64,000 nucleotides of DNA, taken from positions 129,721,533-129,785,532 of the forward strand of contig NC_088171.1 in assembly GCF_028769735.1 (NCBI RefSeq), in the 5' to 3' direction. A model generated the notes under the pieces. The model had not been told where the DNA came from, did not search any database, and was given only the letters and a program-made list of their open reading frames with translations. A program made the translations under genes and the position numbers. This document shows, piece after piece, positions 50,601 through 58,682 of this stretch. This stretch comes from Zonotrichia leucophrys gambelii (Eukaryota > Chordata > Aves > Passeriformes > Passerellidae). Positions within the stretch are counted from its first letter, which is position 1; each line of letters begins with the position of its first letter.

Positions 50601-53600
50601 CCTACCAGTGCTGGCAGAGGACATTCTGCCTGCTGAAAGTACTTTCCTGTCATTTCACCTTTGTGATTTACCAGTATTTCTTAATTTTGCTCCCTCTTGA
50701 TCTCTTTCAAGTGTAATATTAATCAAATATTAAGTTATCTTGGAAAATGAAGTTGCCTTTATGAAAGGCTCTAAAATAAGTCAATTTAATGAAAAACTCT
50801 ACTTCCCTCTGTAGGTATTGGTGTTCCTATTATGCTGGCTTATGTGTATGGAGTTGTTCCCATTTCCCTCTGCCGAAGTGGAGGCTGTGGTGTGTCAGCT
50901 GGCAATGGAAAAGGTGTCAGGATAGAATTTGATGATGAAAATGATATAAACGTTGGTGGAACAAATGCAGCTGTAGGTAAGAAAATGCAGTGTTGTGTTT
51001 TCTATAAATATGTGGGCTTTGTGACTTGTATTTTCTATCTTGGATACTGGAGTAGCTACTTGCATTTGGGGCTGCTTCTGCTCATTGCTGAAATTGCACC
51101 TCTCAGATGATAATTGCTTCTGTGTGTCATTTTGTGCTGGGCTGTAATTACAAAGTTATTGCCCATTTTAATCAAAGCCAAACTTAAGTCTTCTCCATAG
51201 GTAAGAGTTTTAACATACCATTAATGTTGCTCTTTCAGAATCCTGGTTTGTGGAAGCTGGTTAGATTTTTTATTTTTTGATACGGCCAACTAAAGACTGG
51301 TCTGATGCTTCAATTTTTTTATTACATGGCACTATGCTGTGTGATGGGTCTCTCTGCATTCCTTTTATCCATGTCCTATCCGTGGTTAATTTTTTGCTGA
51401 TGTCAGGCACAGCCATTATAACAGCACCAAGAAAGGTGTCTTTTTAAATTATTTCTGGTTTTTTGGGATTTTTTTTTTACAAAGTTCTCTTTTTGTGACC
51501 ATGTATTTTATAAATCCTTCTTCTCAGCAGCAGCAGCATAATTTCAGCAGCAGCTTTCACGGTCACATTGCAGAAACAGCAAAGTGCTGCTTCCCTAGCT
51601 GAGGGGCCTTGTGTGTTTCTGCAGATACGACGTCGGTGGCGGAGGCGCGGCACAACCCCAGCATCGGCGAGGGCAGCGTGGGCGGCCTGACGGGCAGCCT
51701 GAGCGCCAGCGGCAGCCACATGGACAGGATCGGCGCCATCCGCGACAACCTGAGCGAGACAGCCAGCACCATGGCCCTGGCTGGGGCCAGCATCACGGGC
51801 AGCCTCTCAGGGAGTGCCATGGTCAGCTGCTTTAACAGGTGAGGGGCCTGCTGCAGCCCTGCTCCACCTGCAGCCACAGCCAGTGCACCTCCTCCCGTCC
51901 CCAGCTTTTGTGTGCCATGGTGAGCTGCTTTTACGCGTGAGGGGCCTGCTGCAGCCCTGCTCCACCTGCCGCCACAGCCAGTGCACCTCCTCCCTTCCCC
52001 AGCTTTTGTGTGCTACAGAGAGTGCCATGGTGAGCTGCTCTAACAGGTGAGGGGCCTGCTCCAGCCCTGCTCCACCTGCAGCCACAGCCAGGGCACCTCC
52101 TTGGCTTCCCAGTTTTTGCTTTTCAGTATCAGTTCCTATTAAACAGAAGTGTCTCTGGGAGATAAACAGTTCATCCCTGACAAACTTACTGTTTTTCAAG
52201 AGATCCTGCCTAACCACAGTCCTCAAGATTTTGCTTTTGTTTAGGCTGAGTGGGGCCTGAGATCTTGTTCTCCTGCTTGCCCAGGAGAGCTGCCTGTAGG
52301 CAGGATCAGAGGGAGGCAGCTCATCTCTCACGCAGTTGTTTTCTCTGATGCGCCTCACCCAAAATTCAGAACTGCTGACTTGTTTGGTCTGCAGGCACCA
52401 AGCTGTGCCTCAGAACACCTGGGTGGAGTGTGGACTCCAGATGGACGTGAGGCAGGAGGGGAAGCAGATGAACACCTGGCCTTGCCAAGGTGCCAGCTTC
52501 TTGTCACATGCTCAGTGCCTTTTGTGAATTTGGACTTTCTGGGACTTGGCTCTCCTGCACCCTGAAGAAAAAGGGAGTGTGTAGAAAGGATTGTTAGCAT
52601 GTGGGGTTCAGAATGAAATTTGCTCCTTAAATCAGCTGCCAACACTGCTCATTTTGAGTAATTTGGCATTCCAAACTATATAGAATAAAGAGAGTGGAAT
52701 AATATCAAGAACCCCCCTCTGCTGGGACATGTGTACCAAGCTGTGACTGCTAAGTGAGATATACATACATACTCTCTTCTTTAAACACCTGAGAGTTTAA
52801 ACAAAAAAACAAAACAACAACAACAAACACAAAAAAAAAAACCCACCAAAAAACCCCCCCCAAAAAAACCAAACCCCAATTTCAATGTCAGTACACAGAT
52901 AAATAAGACATTTGGAAAAAAGCTTGTAATTTGATTTCTGGCATATCTGCTGAGCCCAGCTTTAGATTGCTCAGGTTTCTATTATTCCTGTTGCAGTTGA
53001 TAGCAATACAATGTAAAGCAGAGTACAGAACACAGTTCTCTGCCTTTTATTTGATTAGCAGTAATTTGCAGCAGGGGATACATGGGTACTATCATGTCTT
53101 GAATTTATGTACCCTTCTGATTGTTTTCACCATTTTTAGAGTATAGTGTACTATATGCAGAAGAGCTGTAGCTGAACCTGGAAGCTGTCCATGTAAATCT
53201 CAGGAGGAAAAGAATCCAGAACTTTTGGTTAACACCTTTAGGAAATTACTCTGGTTTTGTTTTGGGGTGTTTTTGTTTGCTTAGTTTTAATAAAAAGTCA
53301 TTTTGACAGTGGGAATGGAGAACATGTGTCAGTAGGGTAAATAAGTTTATCTGTACTGGAGTGACTCAAGAATTGTATTTAATAATTACTGACTTATTTA
53401 CTCACTGCCATTGACAAAGTGTGCTTTAACTGTTGTGGTAGTATGTGTAACTTTGTCTTTCTCTTCCAAAGACTGGAAGTGCAAGCAGATGTGCAGAAAG
53501 AACGATACAGTCTGAGTGGAGAATCTGGCACAGTTAGCTTGGGAACAGTTAGTGACAATGCCAGTACCAAAGCAATGGCAGGATCCATTCTGAACTCCTA

Positions 53601-54657
53601 CATCCCTTTGGACAGGTAAGGGAAATGTGGTGAAAATAGAATATTTATAAGCCTTGCTTATTAAAGGATATTTTAAGCATGCCTCAGCTGTCCTGCATTC
53701 GAGATTATACTTTGAAACAGTAGATTTCGTTACAAATGGAATTGGGTGTGACTGCTTTCTGCGTTTTGCCAGGGTTATTTCCAAAGAGGAATGCCATTGC
53801 TGTAGCTCAGTGAAGCATTTGGTGGTTCAGACTTTGTGTTTTCCTTTGGGCTGTTTATTTGGTTAAACATTTCCCCTTACCAAGATAGTGAAAGTGAGAG
53901 AGGGATGTATGTAGGAAAGCAGCAAGAGTTTGTTCCACCCTCCGACGACCTCTTACACTGACGGATTCTCCCGTGTTGCAGGGAAGGGAACAGCCTGGAA
54001 GTGCAGGTGGATATCGAGTCCAAGCCCGCCAAGTTCCGGCACCACAGCGGGAGCAGCAGCGTGGAGGACGGCGGCGCTGCCGGGCGCGGCTGCTCCGGCC
54101 CGCCCGAGGGCAAGGCCGGCGCCGCCAAGTGGTCCAAGGACAGCACGGCGGGCAAGAAGTGCAAAGGCAAGCTGAGAAAGAAGAGTAGCATGAAGATTAA
54201 TGAGACGAGAGAGGACATGGATGCTCAGCTGTTGGAGCAGCAAAGCACAAACTCCAGTGAATTTGACTCTCCCTCTCTGAGCGATAGTATTCCGTCTGTA
54301 GCAGATTCGCACTCCAGCCATTTCTCTGAGTTTAGCTGCTCAGATATGGAAAGTATGAAAACTTCCTGTAGCCATGGCTCCAGCGACTATCACACTCGCT
54401 TTACCACGGTCAGTGTTCTCCCAGAGGTGGAAAACGATCGCTTGGAAAACTCTCCACAGCCAAGTGGAATCCCTGTGCCTGTTCCAGCTGCCCCAAGCAC
54501 TGATGTTCCACAGCTCAGTTACATTGCTGAGGAAAGCATTCAGAACGGATCTTCGACAGATGTAGATTTAGGTGTTGGTGAACCACTGAAAGAAACAAAC
54601 AACAACCATTCACAACAGGCTGTGGAGTTAAGCACTGATATTCAGACTGAAATGTAA
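35034..54657 (+). CDS. RNF19A: RNF19A (Dorfin), RBR E3 ubiquitin-protein ligase; nine coding exons
   Basis: Join 35034-35650, 41326-41534, 43430-43574, 44132-44294, 48681-48795, 50815-50976, 51625-51838, 53472-53615 and 53982-54657: 2,445 nt, 814 residues. RBR ligases take ubiquitin from an E2 onto a RING2 cysteine and pass it to the substrate. The RNF19A family acts at ER membranes and aggresomes on misfolded proteins such as mutant SOD1. Visible domains: basic [13 protein letters not shown] region (38-62); RING1 Cys/His from C113 to C160; IBR (about 197-245); RING2 from C282, with the likely catalytic C297 in GSCNHMTC; two hydrophobic membrane segments (about 342-376 and 394-435); and a Ser-rich tail. 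Human RNF19A is 838 aa as I recall. The difference is mostly a shorter N terminus. The first in-frame ATG after stops at 35,013 and 35,019 was chosen as start. M8 (35,055) or M13 (35,070, G at -3) are alternatives. Confidence 0.96.
35651..41325 (+). other. RNF19A intron after coding exon 1
   Basis: A 5.7-kb phase-2 intron, GTATGT...TTCAAG. No second gene is visible. It holds A-rich runs near 35,795-35,880, a weak CR1-like patch near 38,940 that I could not confirm, and a short telomere-like CCCTAA motif at 40,528-40,542. It separates the codons of one IBR zinc site, as splice positions in RBR genes often do. Confidence 0.85.
41326..41534 (+). CDS. RNF19A: RNF19A coding exon 2: IBR domain
   Basis: It completes Gly206 and encodes [17 protein letters not shown]..., the IBR zinc ligands C214, C217, C222, C227, C232, C235, H240 and C245, then the linker to RING2 rich in Arg and Ser. 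It starts after CAAG at 41,325 and ends GCAG with donor GTACTT at 41,535. An open frame continues into the intron for 28 codons but is not conserved. Confidence 0.95.
41535..43429 (+). other. RNF19A intron after coding exon 2
   Basis: A 1.9-kb phase-1 intron, GTACTT...AAACAG. It contains a short (GT)7 tract at 42,774-42,787 and otherwise unremarkable AT-rich sequence. No nested gene is seen. Confidence 0.85.
43430..43574 (+). CDS. RNF19A: RNF19A coding exon 3: RING2 with catalytic cysteine
   Basis: It encodes [16 protein letters not shown] then [17 protein letters not shown] and CWLC. In RBR ligases the cysteine in the G-x-C-N-H-M context of RING2 forms the thioester with ubiquitin, which here is C297. 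Zinc ligands C282, C285, C302, C305, C310 and C313 are visible. The exon is short (145 nt), flanked by AACAG and donor GTACAT, and its frame is intact, so the ligase is predicted active. Confidence 0.95.
43575..44131 (+). other. RNF19A intron after coding exon 3
   Basis: A 557-nt phase-2 intron, GTACAT...CTATTAG, AT-rich, with no other feature seen. Confidence 0.88.
44132..44294 (+). CDS. RNF19A: RNF19A coding exon 4: first membrane segment
   Basis: It encodes [17 protein letters not shown] followed by a hydrophobic Gly/Ile/Ala-rich stretch (residues about 342-376) ending VYVGRK. The positive cluster before the segment and GRK after it are typical membrane boundaries. The exon ends in phase 0 at AAG with donor GTAAAA. 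Confidence 0.95.
45698..45722. repeat. perfect hairpin, 11-bp arms, loop AGC
   Basis: TTTTCTTGACA (45698-45708) and TGTCAAGAAAA (45712-45722) are exact reverse complements around AGC. The hairpin is intronic and its function is unknown. Confidence 0.85.
45993..46050. repeat. 29-bp tandem duplication
   Basis: Two copies of a 29-bp unit beginning TTCAGCTGCATCTGGTCAT (45993-46021 and 46022-46050) differ at two positions (GCC against TTC). The duplication is local and intronic. Confidence 0.88.
48681..48795 (+). CDS. RNF19A: RNF19A coding exon 5: loop and second membrane segment
   Basis: It encodes [16 protein letters not shown], a charged loop, then [20 protein letters not shown], the start of the second hydrophobic segment (from about residue 394). 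It runs from TTTCAAG to donor GTAAGC in frame. The residue pattern is nearly identical to human RNF19A. Confidence 0.95.
48796..50814 (+). other. RNF19A intron after coding exon 5
   Basis: A 2.0-kb phase-1 intron, GTAAGC...CTGTAG. No nested gene, repeat or RNA is recognised. Several short open frames have no coding character. Confidence 0.85.
50815..50976 (+). CDS. RNF19A: RNF19A coding exon 6: end of membrane region and acidic segment
   Basis: It encodes [20 protein letters not shown], which closes the second hydrophobic region, then [15 protein letters not shown] and the acidic [12 protein letters not shown]. It ends GTAG with donor GTAAGA, phase 1. Reading past the donor gives about 44 unrelated residues before a stop, so intron retention would truncate the protein. 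Confidence 0.95.
50977..51624 (+). other. RNF19A intron after coding exon 6
   Basis: A 648-nt phase-1 intron, GTAAGA...CTGCAG. It includes a (CAG)n-like patch at about 51,524-51,538 and becomes more GC-rich toward the next exon. Confidence 0.85.
51625..51838 (+). CDS. RNF19A: RNF19A coding exon 7: Ser/Gly-rich cytosolic segment
   Basis: It encodes residues from D471: [20 protein letters not shown], then [20 protein letters not shown], to SAMVSCFN and a split Arg. The codons are strikingly GC-rich at third positions, unlike exons 3-6, although the protein is conserved. The donor AACAG|GTGAGG at 51,839 is strong and is repeated twice downstream in the intron. Reading past it gives an immediate TGA at 51,840-51,842. 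Confidence 0.95.
51814..52118 (+). repeat. three-copy tandem repeat spanning exon 7 end, its donor and intron start
   Basis: Units start at 51,814, 51,912 and 52,022, each beginning GTGCCATGGT. Spacing is 98 and 110 bp, and the 12 extra bases fall at the end of unit 2. Unit 1 contains the last 25 bases of exon 7 and the genuine 5' splice site. Units 2 and 3 lie wholly in intron 7 and carry donor-like sites at 51,937 (CGC|GTGAGG) and 52,047 (ACAG|GTGAGG). Units 1 and 2 differ at roughly six positions, so the duplication appears recent. Each unit also contains a pyrimidine-rich CCTCCC..CCCCAG run resembling a 3' splice site. Confidence 0.92.
51839..53471 (+). other. RNF19A intron after coding exon 7
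   Basis: A 1.6-kb phase-2 intron, GTGAGG...CCAAAG. Besides the tandem repeat at its 5' end it holds an 81-nt stretch made only of A and C (52,799-52,879). No coding exon is seen. The 183-codon minus-strand frame over 51,807-52,358 is a product of the repeat. Confidence 0.85.
52799..52879. repeat. A/C-only low-complexity tract
   Basis: Eighty-one consecutive bases contain no G or T on the plus strand, made of CAA-like units, an A11 run and a C8 run. CA-rich intronic RNA is a known binding context for hnRNP L, but whether this tract is bound is unknown. Confidence 0.85.
53472..53615 (+). CDS. RNF19A: RNF19A coding exon 8
   Basis: It completes Arg542 and encodes [18 protein letters not shown], then [20 protein letters not shown] and ILNSYIPLD, all closely matching human RNF19A. 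It lies in the cytosolic Ser/Thr-rich tail. It starts after CCAAAG at 53,471 and ends GACAG with donor GTAAGG. Confidence 0.95.
53616..53981 (+). other. RNF19A intron after coding exon 8
   Basis: A 366-nt phase-2 intron, GTAAGG...TTGCAG, with no other feature. Confidence 0.88.
53982..54657 (+). CDS. RNF19A: RNF19A coding exon 9: C-terminal tail and stop
   Basis: It encodes the last 225 residues (590-814) and the TAA stop at 54,655-54,657. The first part, roughly residues 611-650, is a GC-rich Gly/Ala/Pro segment ([25 protein letters not shown]) that differs from the Ser-rich human counterpart and is a few residues shorter. The rest ([20 protein letters not shown], then [20 protein letters not shown], then [11 protein letters not shown]) is strongly conserved. 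It ends STDIQTEM, comparable to human AIQTEI. Confidence 0.95.
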
Positions 54658-55626
54658 ATCTGTAAGTGCTGCAAAAATCTATTTGCCACTAAAGAACCCT
54701 GTCAGAGCTGGTTGAATCACATGCGACTTCTGTAAGTTTCAGGTGACCAGCAGAAGCAAGGTTTTGATACAACTTCATTTTCTATATACTTGTCTGATAA
54801 GGCAAAATACTTCCTATGGATCTTCAACCTGTATGAAGAGACATGAAGGCTTTAACTAAGTGCATTACAGCAGTACAAATATGTCCATGTTTTGTATTTT
54901 TGCCACGACTTTGCTTGAAAGCGTATACTTGGTGTATTTAGATAAAAATTGGTAAATTCTTAATATGTTAAATGCTGAAATGAATAATATGTCCTGCACT
55001 GTTCACTTGGAAAATATGGGGTTTGGGATAAAGGGTGTTAGCTGAGCATTAGTGACTTAAAACCATTCTTGTGTGAACTCTTAAATTTAAGGGAAGCAAA
55101 GACCTGCAGAGACCTATACAAACATACTTCAACAGTGAATATTCAGAATGACAATTTTGTTTCATAACTGGACACACTGTATTTAGAATGCATGTCGAAT
55201 GAACTGCATATCTTCAGATGGATGTAGCCTGTGTCAGAAGTGTTTGTATGTGTGTACACTTTGAGCAGGGTTATGGCTTTTACATAATTTCAAAACATAA
55301 GAAATTGGTACTTAATATATGGTGGAATGGAGACATCACCTGTGTAGAACAGTGGGGTTACCTATTTATTCATGCAACCAATCATGCAGCAGGTAAGGCT
55401 ACTATATAGTGTATAAAAAGTGTAAAATAACAATCCAGTGATTTCTAAGCATTGTAGAAAAGCAGATGCAGTCACCTTTCCTTAGGGGGAAAATTGGTGC
55501 CCCGTCCATTCTTGGTGCCTTTGGAAAAGACTGGGTTTGAAGTGCCTGGTCGCCTGAGGATTTTACTGTAATGTTTTCCAGAATGTCCTCTTTGGCCACC
55601 TTGGATCACAAAAGAAAATCCTAGTG

Positions 55627-55632
55627 AATAAA
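55627..55632 (+). terminator. possible proximal poly(A) signal
   Basis: A canonical AATAAA hexamer lies about 970 bases after the RNF19A stop, in AT-rich 3' UTR. The downstream sequence is not strongly GT-rich, so use is uncertain. Confidence 0.4.
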
Positions 55633-56163
55633 ATGACTGTCATAGATACAATAATGAGGTATTGGCCTACCAAAGACTCACTCAGGCTTTAGTGGACTTG
55701 ACATCTCTGTGCAAGACATGCCTGTCTTCAGTCCCAGAATCTTAAGTGCAGTGCAATGACTGCCCAAATGCAAAGATGGGTTCCAAATATGCTGGCTTTT
55801 TTCTTTTTTTTTGCAAATGGGAGATGTACAGCTGAACACAAGCTGAAGTTGGCCAAAGCGCCCGCACTGTTAACATTTTTTGCTAAGTAATTCACTAAAA
55901 TGAAAAAAGTTGTGACTCTCAGAATAACAGTTAACAATGTTCTGTCTTGTGTTTCATGTATTGCCATTATGGTGCTACTGGAGGTTTGATTGGATGAACA
56001 GAATGCCATGAGCTACAGTCCTCTTCCATGACTTATCCTCACCAGTTTCAGTAATAGCTTATAACACTAGTGCCAGTTACGTTACTTGGTAATGCTTGTT
56101 ACAGTATTTGTATATTTGCAATTCAGTTTTGCTCAATAATATGCGTGTAAACTGCATATCTGA

Positions 56164-56169
56164 AATAAA
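56164..56169 (+). terminator. likely main RNF19A poly(A) signal
   Basis: The AATAAA hexamer in CTGAAATAAATGTC is followed by a GT/T-rich downstream element. No more convincing signal appears between the stop codon and this point other than the one at 55,627. Confidence 0.7.
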
Positions 56170-57229
56170 TGTCTAAATACTGACTTCTAGTGGCCAGTTG
56201 TTTAATGTGCTGATCAGCCCTATGAAAATGTGGGTGTTCCCAGGGAGCCTTTTTTCCTGACTGCTCTTATCTCTTGCTGCTTTTAAATATTTTTATTTGA
56301 TTAGGTGTGCTTTGGAAGTTGAATGTTCTGATTCTTGGAAGTGTAGGATCTAAAGTCAGTTGTGTTTTGTACAAGATTTCAGCCTTCTCTAAGATGAAAA
56401 GAAATCTGATCTGCCTCTCTGGCAGGCAGAACAGTAAATGGTTTTGGGAGAGGGATGCAGTTCTGGCAGGAGCTCTTTAAATAAAACTGCACAATCTTGG
56501 CACAAGTCAGATGGCTGACTGAACTCAAACTCTGTTTTCTCCATCTGAAGTGACGCTCTTCTCAGTTCACATGGCCTGCACAGAGTTCTTTCTGAAACAC
56601 CACAGATTGGTCAGAGTTTCTGGGTAACACCTGCTGGTTTTGCTGAGCTGAACTGCCTGTTCCTTGGGCTCATTTTCTCACCTGCATCACGAGAGGCCAG
56701 GGAAGTGAGAAACGAAAACCAATGGGGATGCATTGCAGAAGCCCAGGCTGGATTGCCTCACCCCAAATCCATGTGCAAGTTATGCTTCTGTCAGATGGAA
56801 AAGCTATTTCAGCAAGTTTAAACCTACCTCTTAATTTCTCAGGACCTCAGTTTTGCTGTGCAGGTAATTGGAAATATGGTTTACTCTTGTAAATAAATTT
56901 TATCAAATAATAGCATTATTTTCAGTCACTCTGAAGTCATCTGATAATTTTTACATCACTTGAAGAGGTAATGTTAAAATGCAGGTAAGTTTTTTCTGGA
57001 GATAAGTTTTTAGCAGCAAACCATTTTGCTGATTAATTTTGTAATATTTTTTAATTCAGAGGTAATATTTCATACGTGAGGCAGTCTTAACAGCACCAGT
57101 AAATTTAATGCAGCACTGAATTTTGAGTCTATAAAAAAGTAAAATACACTCTTCTATTAATACACTAATGTAGAAGAGGCTTCTCTTATTTACAGATCTA
57201 TTGTAAAAATTCAATAACTCTTTTTTACA

Positions 57230-57302
57230 CTGAAATAAATTACAGGGATGTCCCACATGGGACATCATTTGTAAACTTGATCTTTCCTGTAATTTATTTC
57301 AG
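57230..57302. repeat. nested palindrome: 17-bp outer arms enclosing an 8-bp-arm hairpin
   Basis: CTGAAATAAATTACAGG (57230-57246) and CCTGTAATTTATTTCAG (57286-57302) are perfect reverse complements 39 nt apart. Inside, GATGTCCC (57247-57254) and GGGACATC (57259-57266) pair around ACAT, directly abutting the left outer arm. It could be a small inverted-repeat element, a cruciform site, or a structured RNA in read-through transcript beyond either gene. No target-site duplication was recognised. Confidence 0.85.
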
Positions 57303-58606
57303 TACACACACATAGTGGGTTTTATTCAGAAATTTTTTTCGTGATTCCTGGCTGATTTGACTAATTCATGTCAGGCTGTGAATCTTGAGGAAATGTATTT
57401 TAATACCTGCTGTATCTGAGACTATTTGAGATAGTTACAACATTGGATAAAAGCCATCATAAAAGCTTTCCTCATGGTGTTGCATGTTGTAGTGAAGCAT
57501 CCAGGCTTGTACATCCATCCTTTCATTCAGTCAGTGTCACAAAGTTTTGCATGTATGAGCTAATAAGTTTTTACTGTTGCATAAAGATTTTTTGACTGAC
57601 TTACATCACTTCCAGTCCTTCAGATTGATTTTTAAATAGTTGCCTACTTAGTAATACCACCACTCTGATGGATAATAATGCATTTTAAAGATAATCAAGC
57701 AGAAGGTTGAAAAATACTAGAATTAATGAGCTTTAAACCCATGAATATTCTAATTCAGGTGAAATTGTGGCAGTCTTGAACTTTGGAATGATGTTGAGAT
57801 TTATTTAGAATCACTTCCTGCTGAAATGACAAAGATCTGAGGAGCATAGTTACCACCTTGACCACTCCTGCCAGTCCCAAACATGGATCTTCCCAGAGGG
57901 AATGGTCTGGTGTTGCTGTGGGAGCAAAATGGATTTCCTGTGAGGACTGAAGAACCCCCAGGCCCAGTCGTGGTGAGAAGCACAATCCCAGACTGGTGAC
58001 AAGGATTTTGTTGCCTTTGGTCTCAAAGGGTGGGAGAGAGAGAGAAAAGTGGCTGTGAGGTACTTGGTAATCAAAGCTGGTCTGGAGGAAAAGGAGATGG
58101 ATGCACAGCCTTAGGGCTGACACTGAGCTTTGTGCTGAGCACAGCCCCAGGGCCTGGCAGAGGCTCTGGGGAGGAATCTGCTGTGGCGCCTCGCTCTGTG
58201 CCAGCCGGGTCACTGAGTGGCTTCCAGGGGCGACTCTCAGCACCTGCCTGCACACAGGGACAGCAGGAAGCATTTGGGGGCCAAACCCAGCAAGCTGCCA
58301 GGTACAGCTCTCCTTGCACCAGGTCCTGGTGAGCTGGCTTTACGAAAGCTGGCTTCATTGTTCATTCCATCTCAACAATAAGGACATTAAAATTCCCAAC
58401 AGCCTCAACTGGAGTGCTTGTGTTCAGGCACCAGAGCTGTGCTGCTGGGGCTGTGTGGGCTCGAGCTTCCCTTTGCTCACAGGCTGCATTCTCAAGCACA
58501 GCATTCTGTGCACTTTATCCCCTTATAATCCCTCTTGCTTATAAGGAAAACCACTCCCATGTTGCTGACTGTGTTTACGCGGGTGGCATTTCGCAAGGAG
58601 CAGCCG

Positions 58607-58682
58607 AGAAGTGGCACAGGCTAGCAAGGAAATGGCACTGCCACAGAAGTGGCACAGGGTTGCAAGGAAATGGCACTGCCAC
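58607..58682. repeat. 38-bp tandem duplication
   Basis: Two copies of a 38-bp unit, starting AGAAGTGGCACAGG (58607-58644, 58645-58682), differ at two or three positions around GGCTAGC against GGGTTGC. The unit contains the internal short repeat AGTGGCA/AATGGCA. It lies in intergenic DNA. Confidence 0.88.

Larger units (their letters stand above)
54658..56185 (+). other. RNF19A: RNF19A 3' UTR
   Basis: AT-rich non-coding sequence follows the stop. A canonical AATAAA lies at 56,164-56,169, with GT/T-rich sequence just after (about 56,198-56,212). I therefore place cleavage near 56,185, giving a 3' UTR of about 1.5 kb. An earlier AATAAA at 55,627-55,632 may give a shorter isoform. Confidence 0.75.

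Noticed and set aside
51807..52358. 183-codon minus-strand open frame
   Set aside because: It is antisense to exon 7 and its tandem copies. The repeated peptide simply mirrors the DNA repeat.
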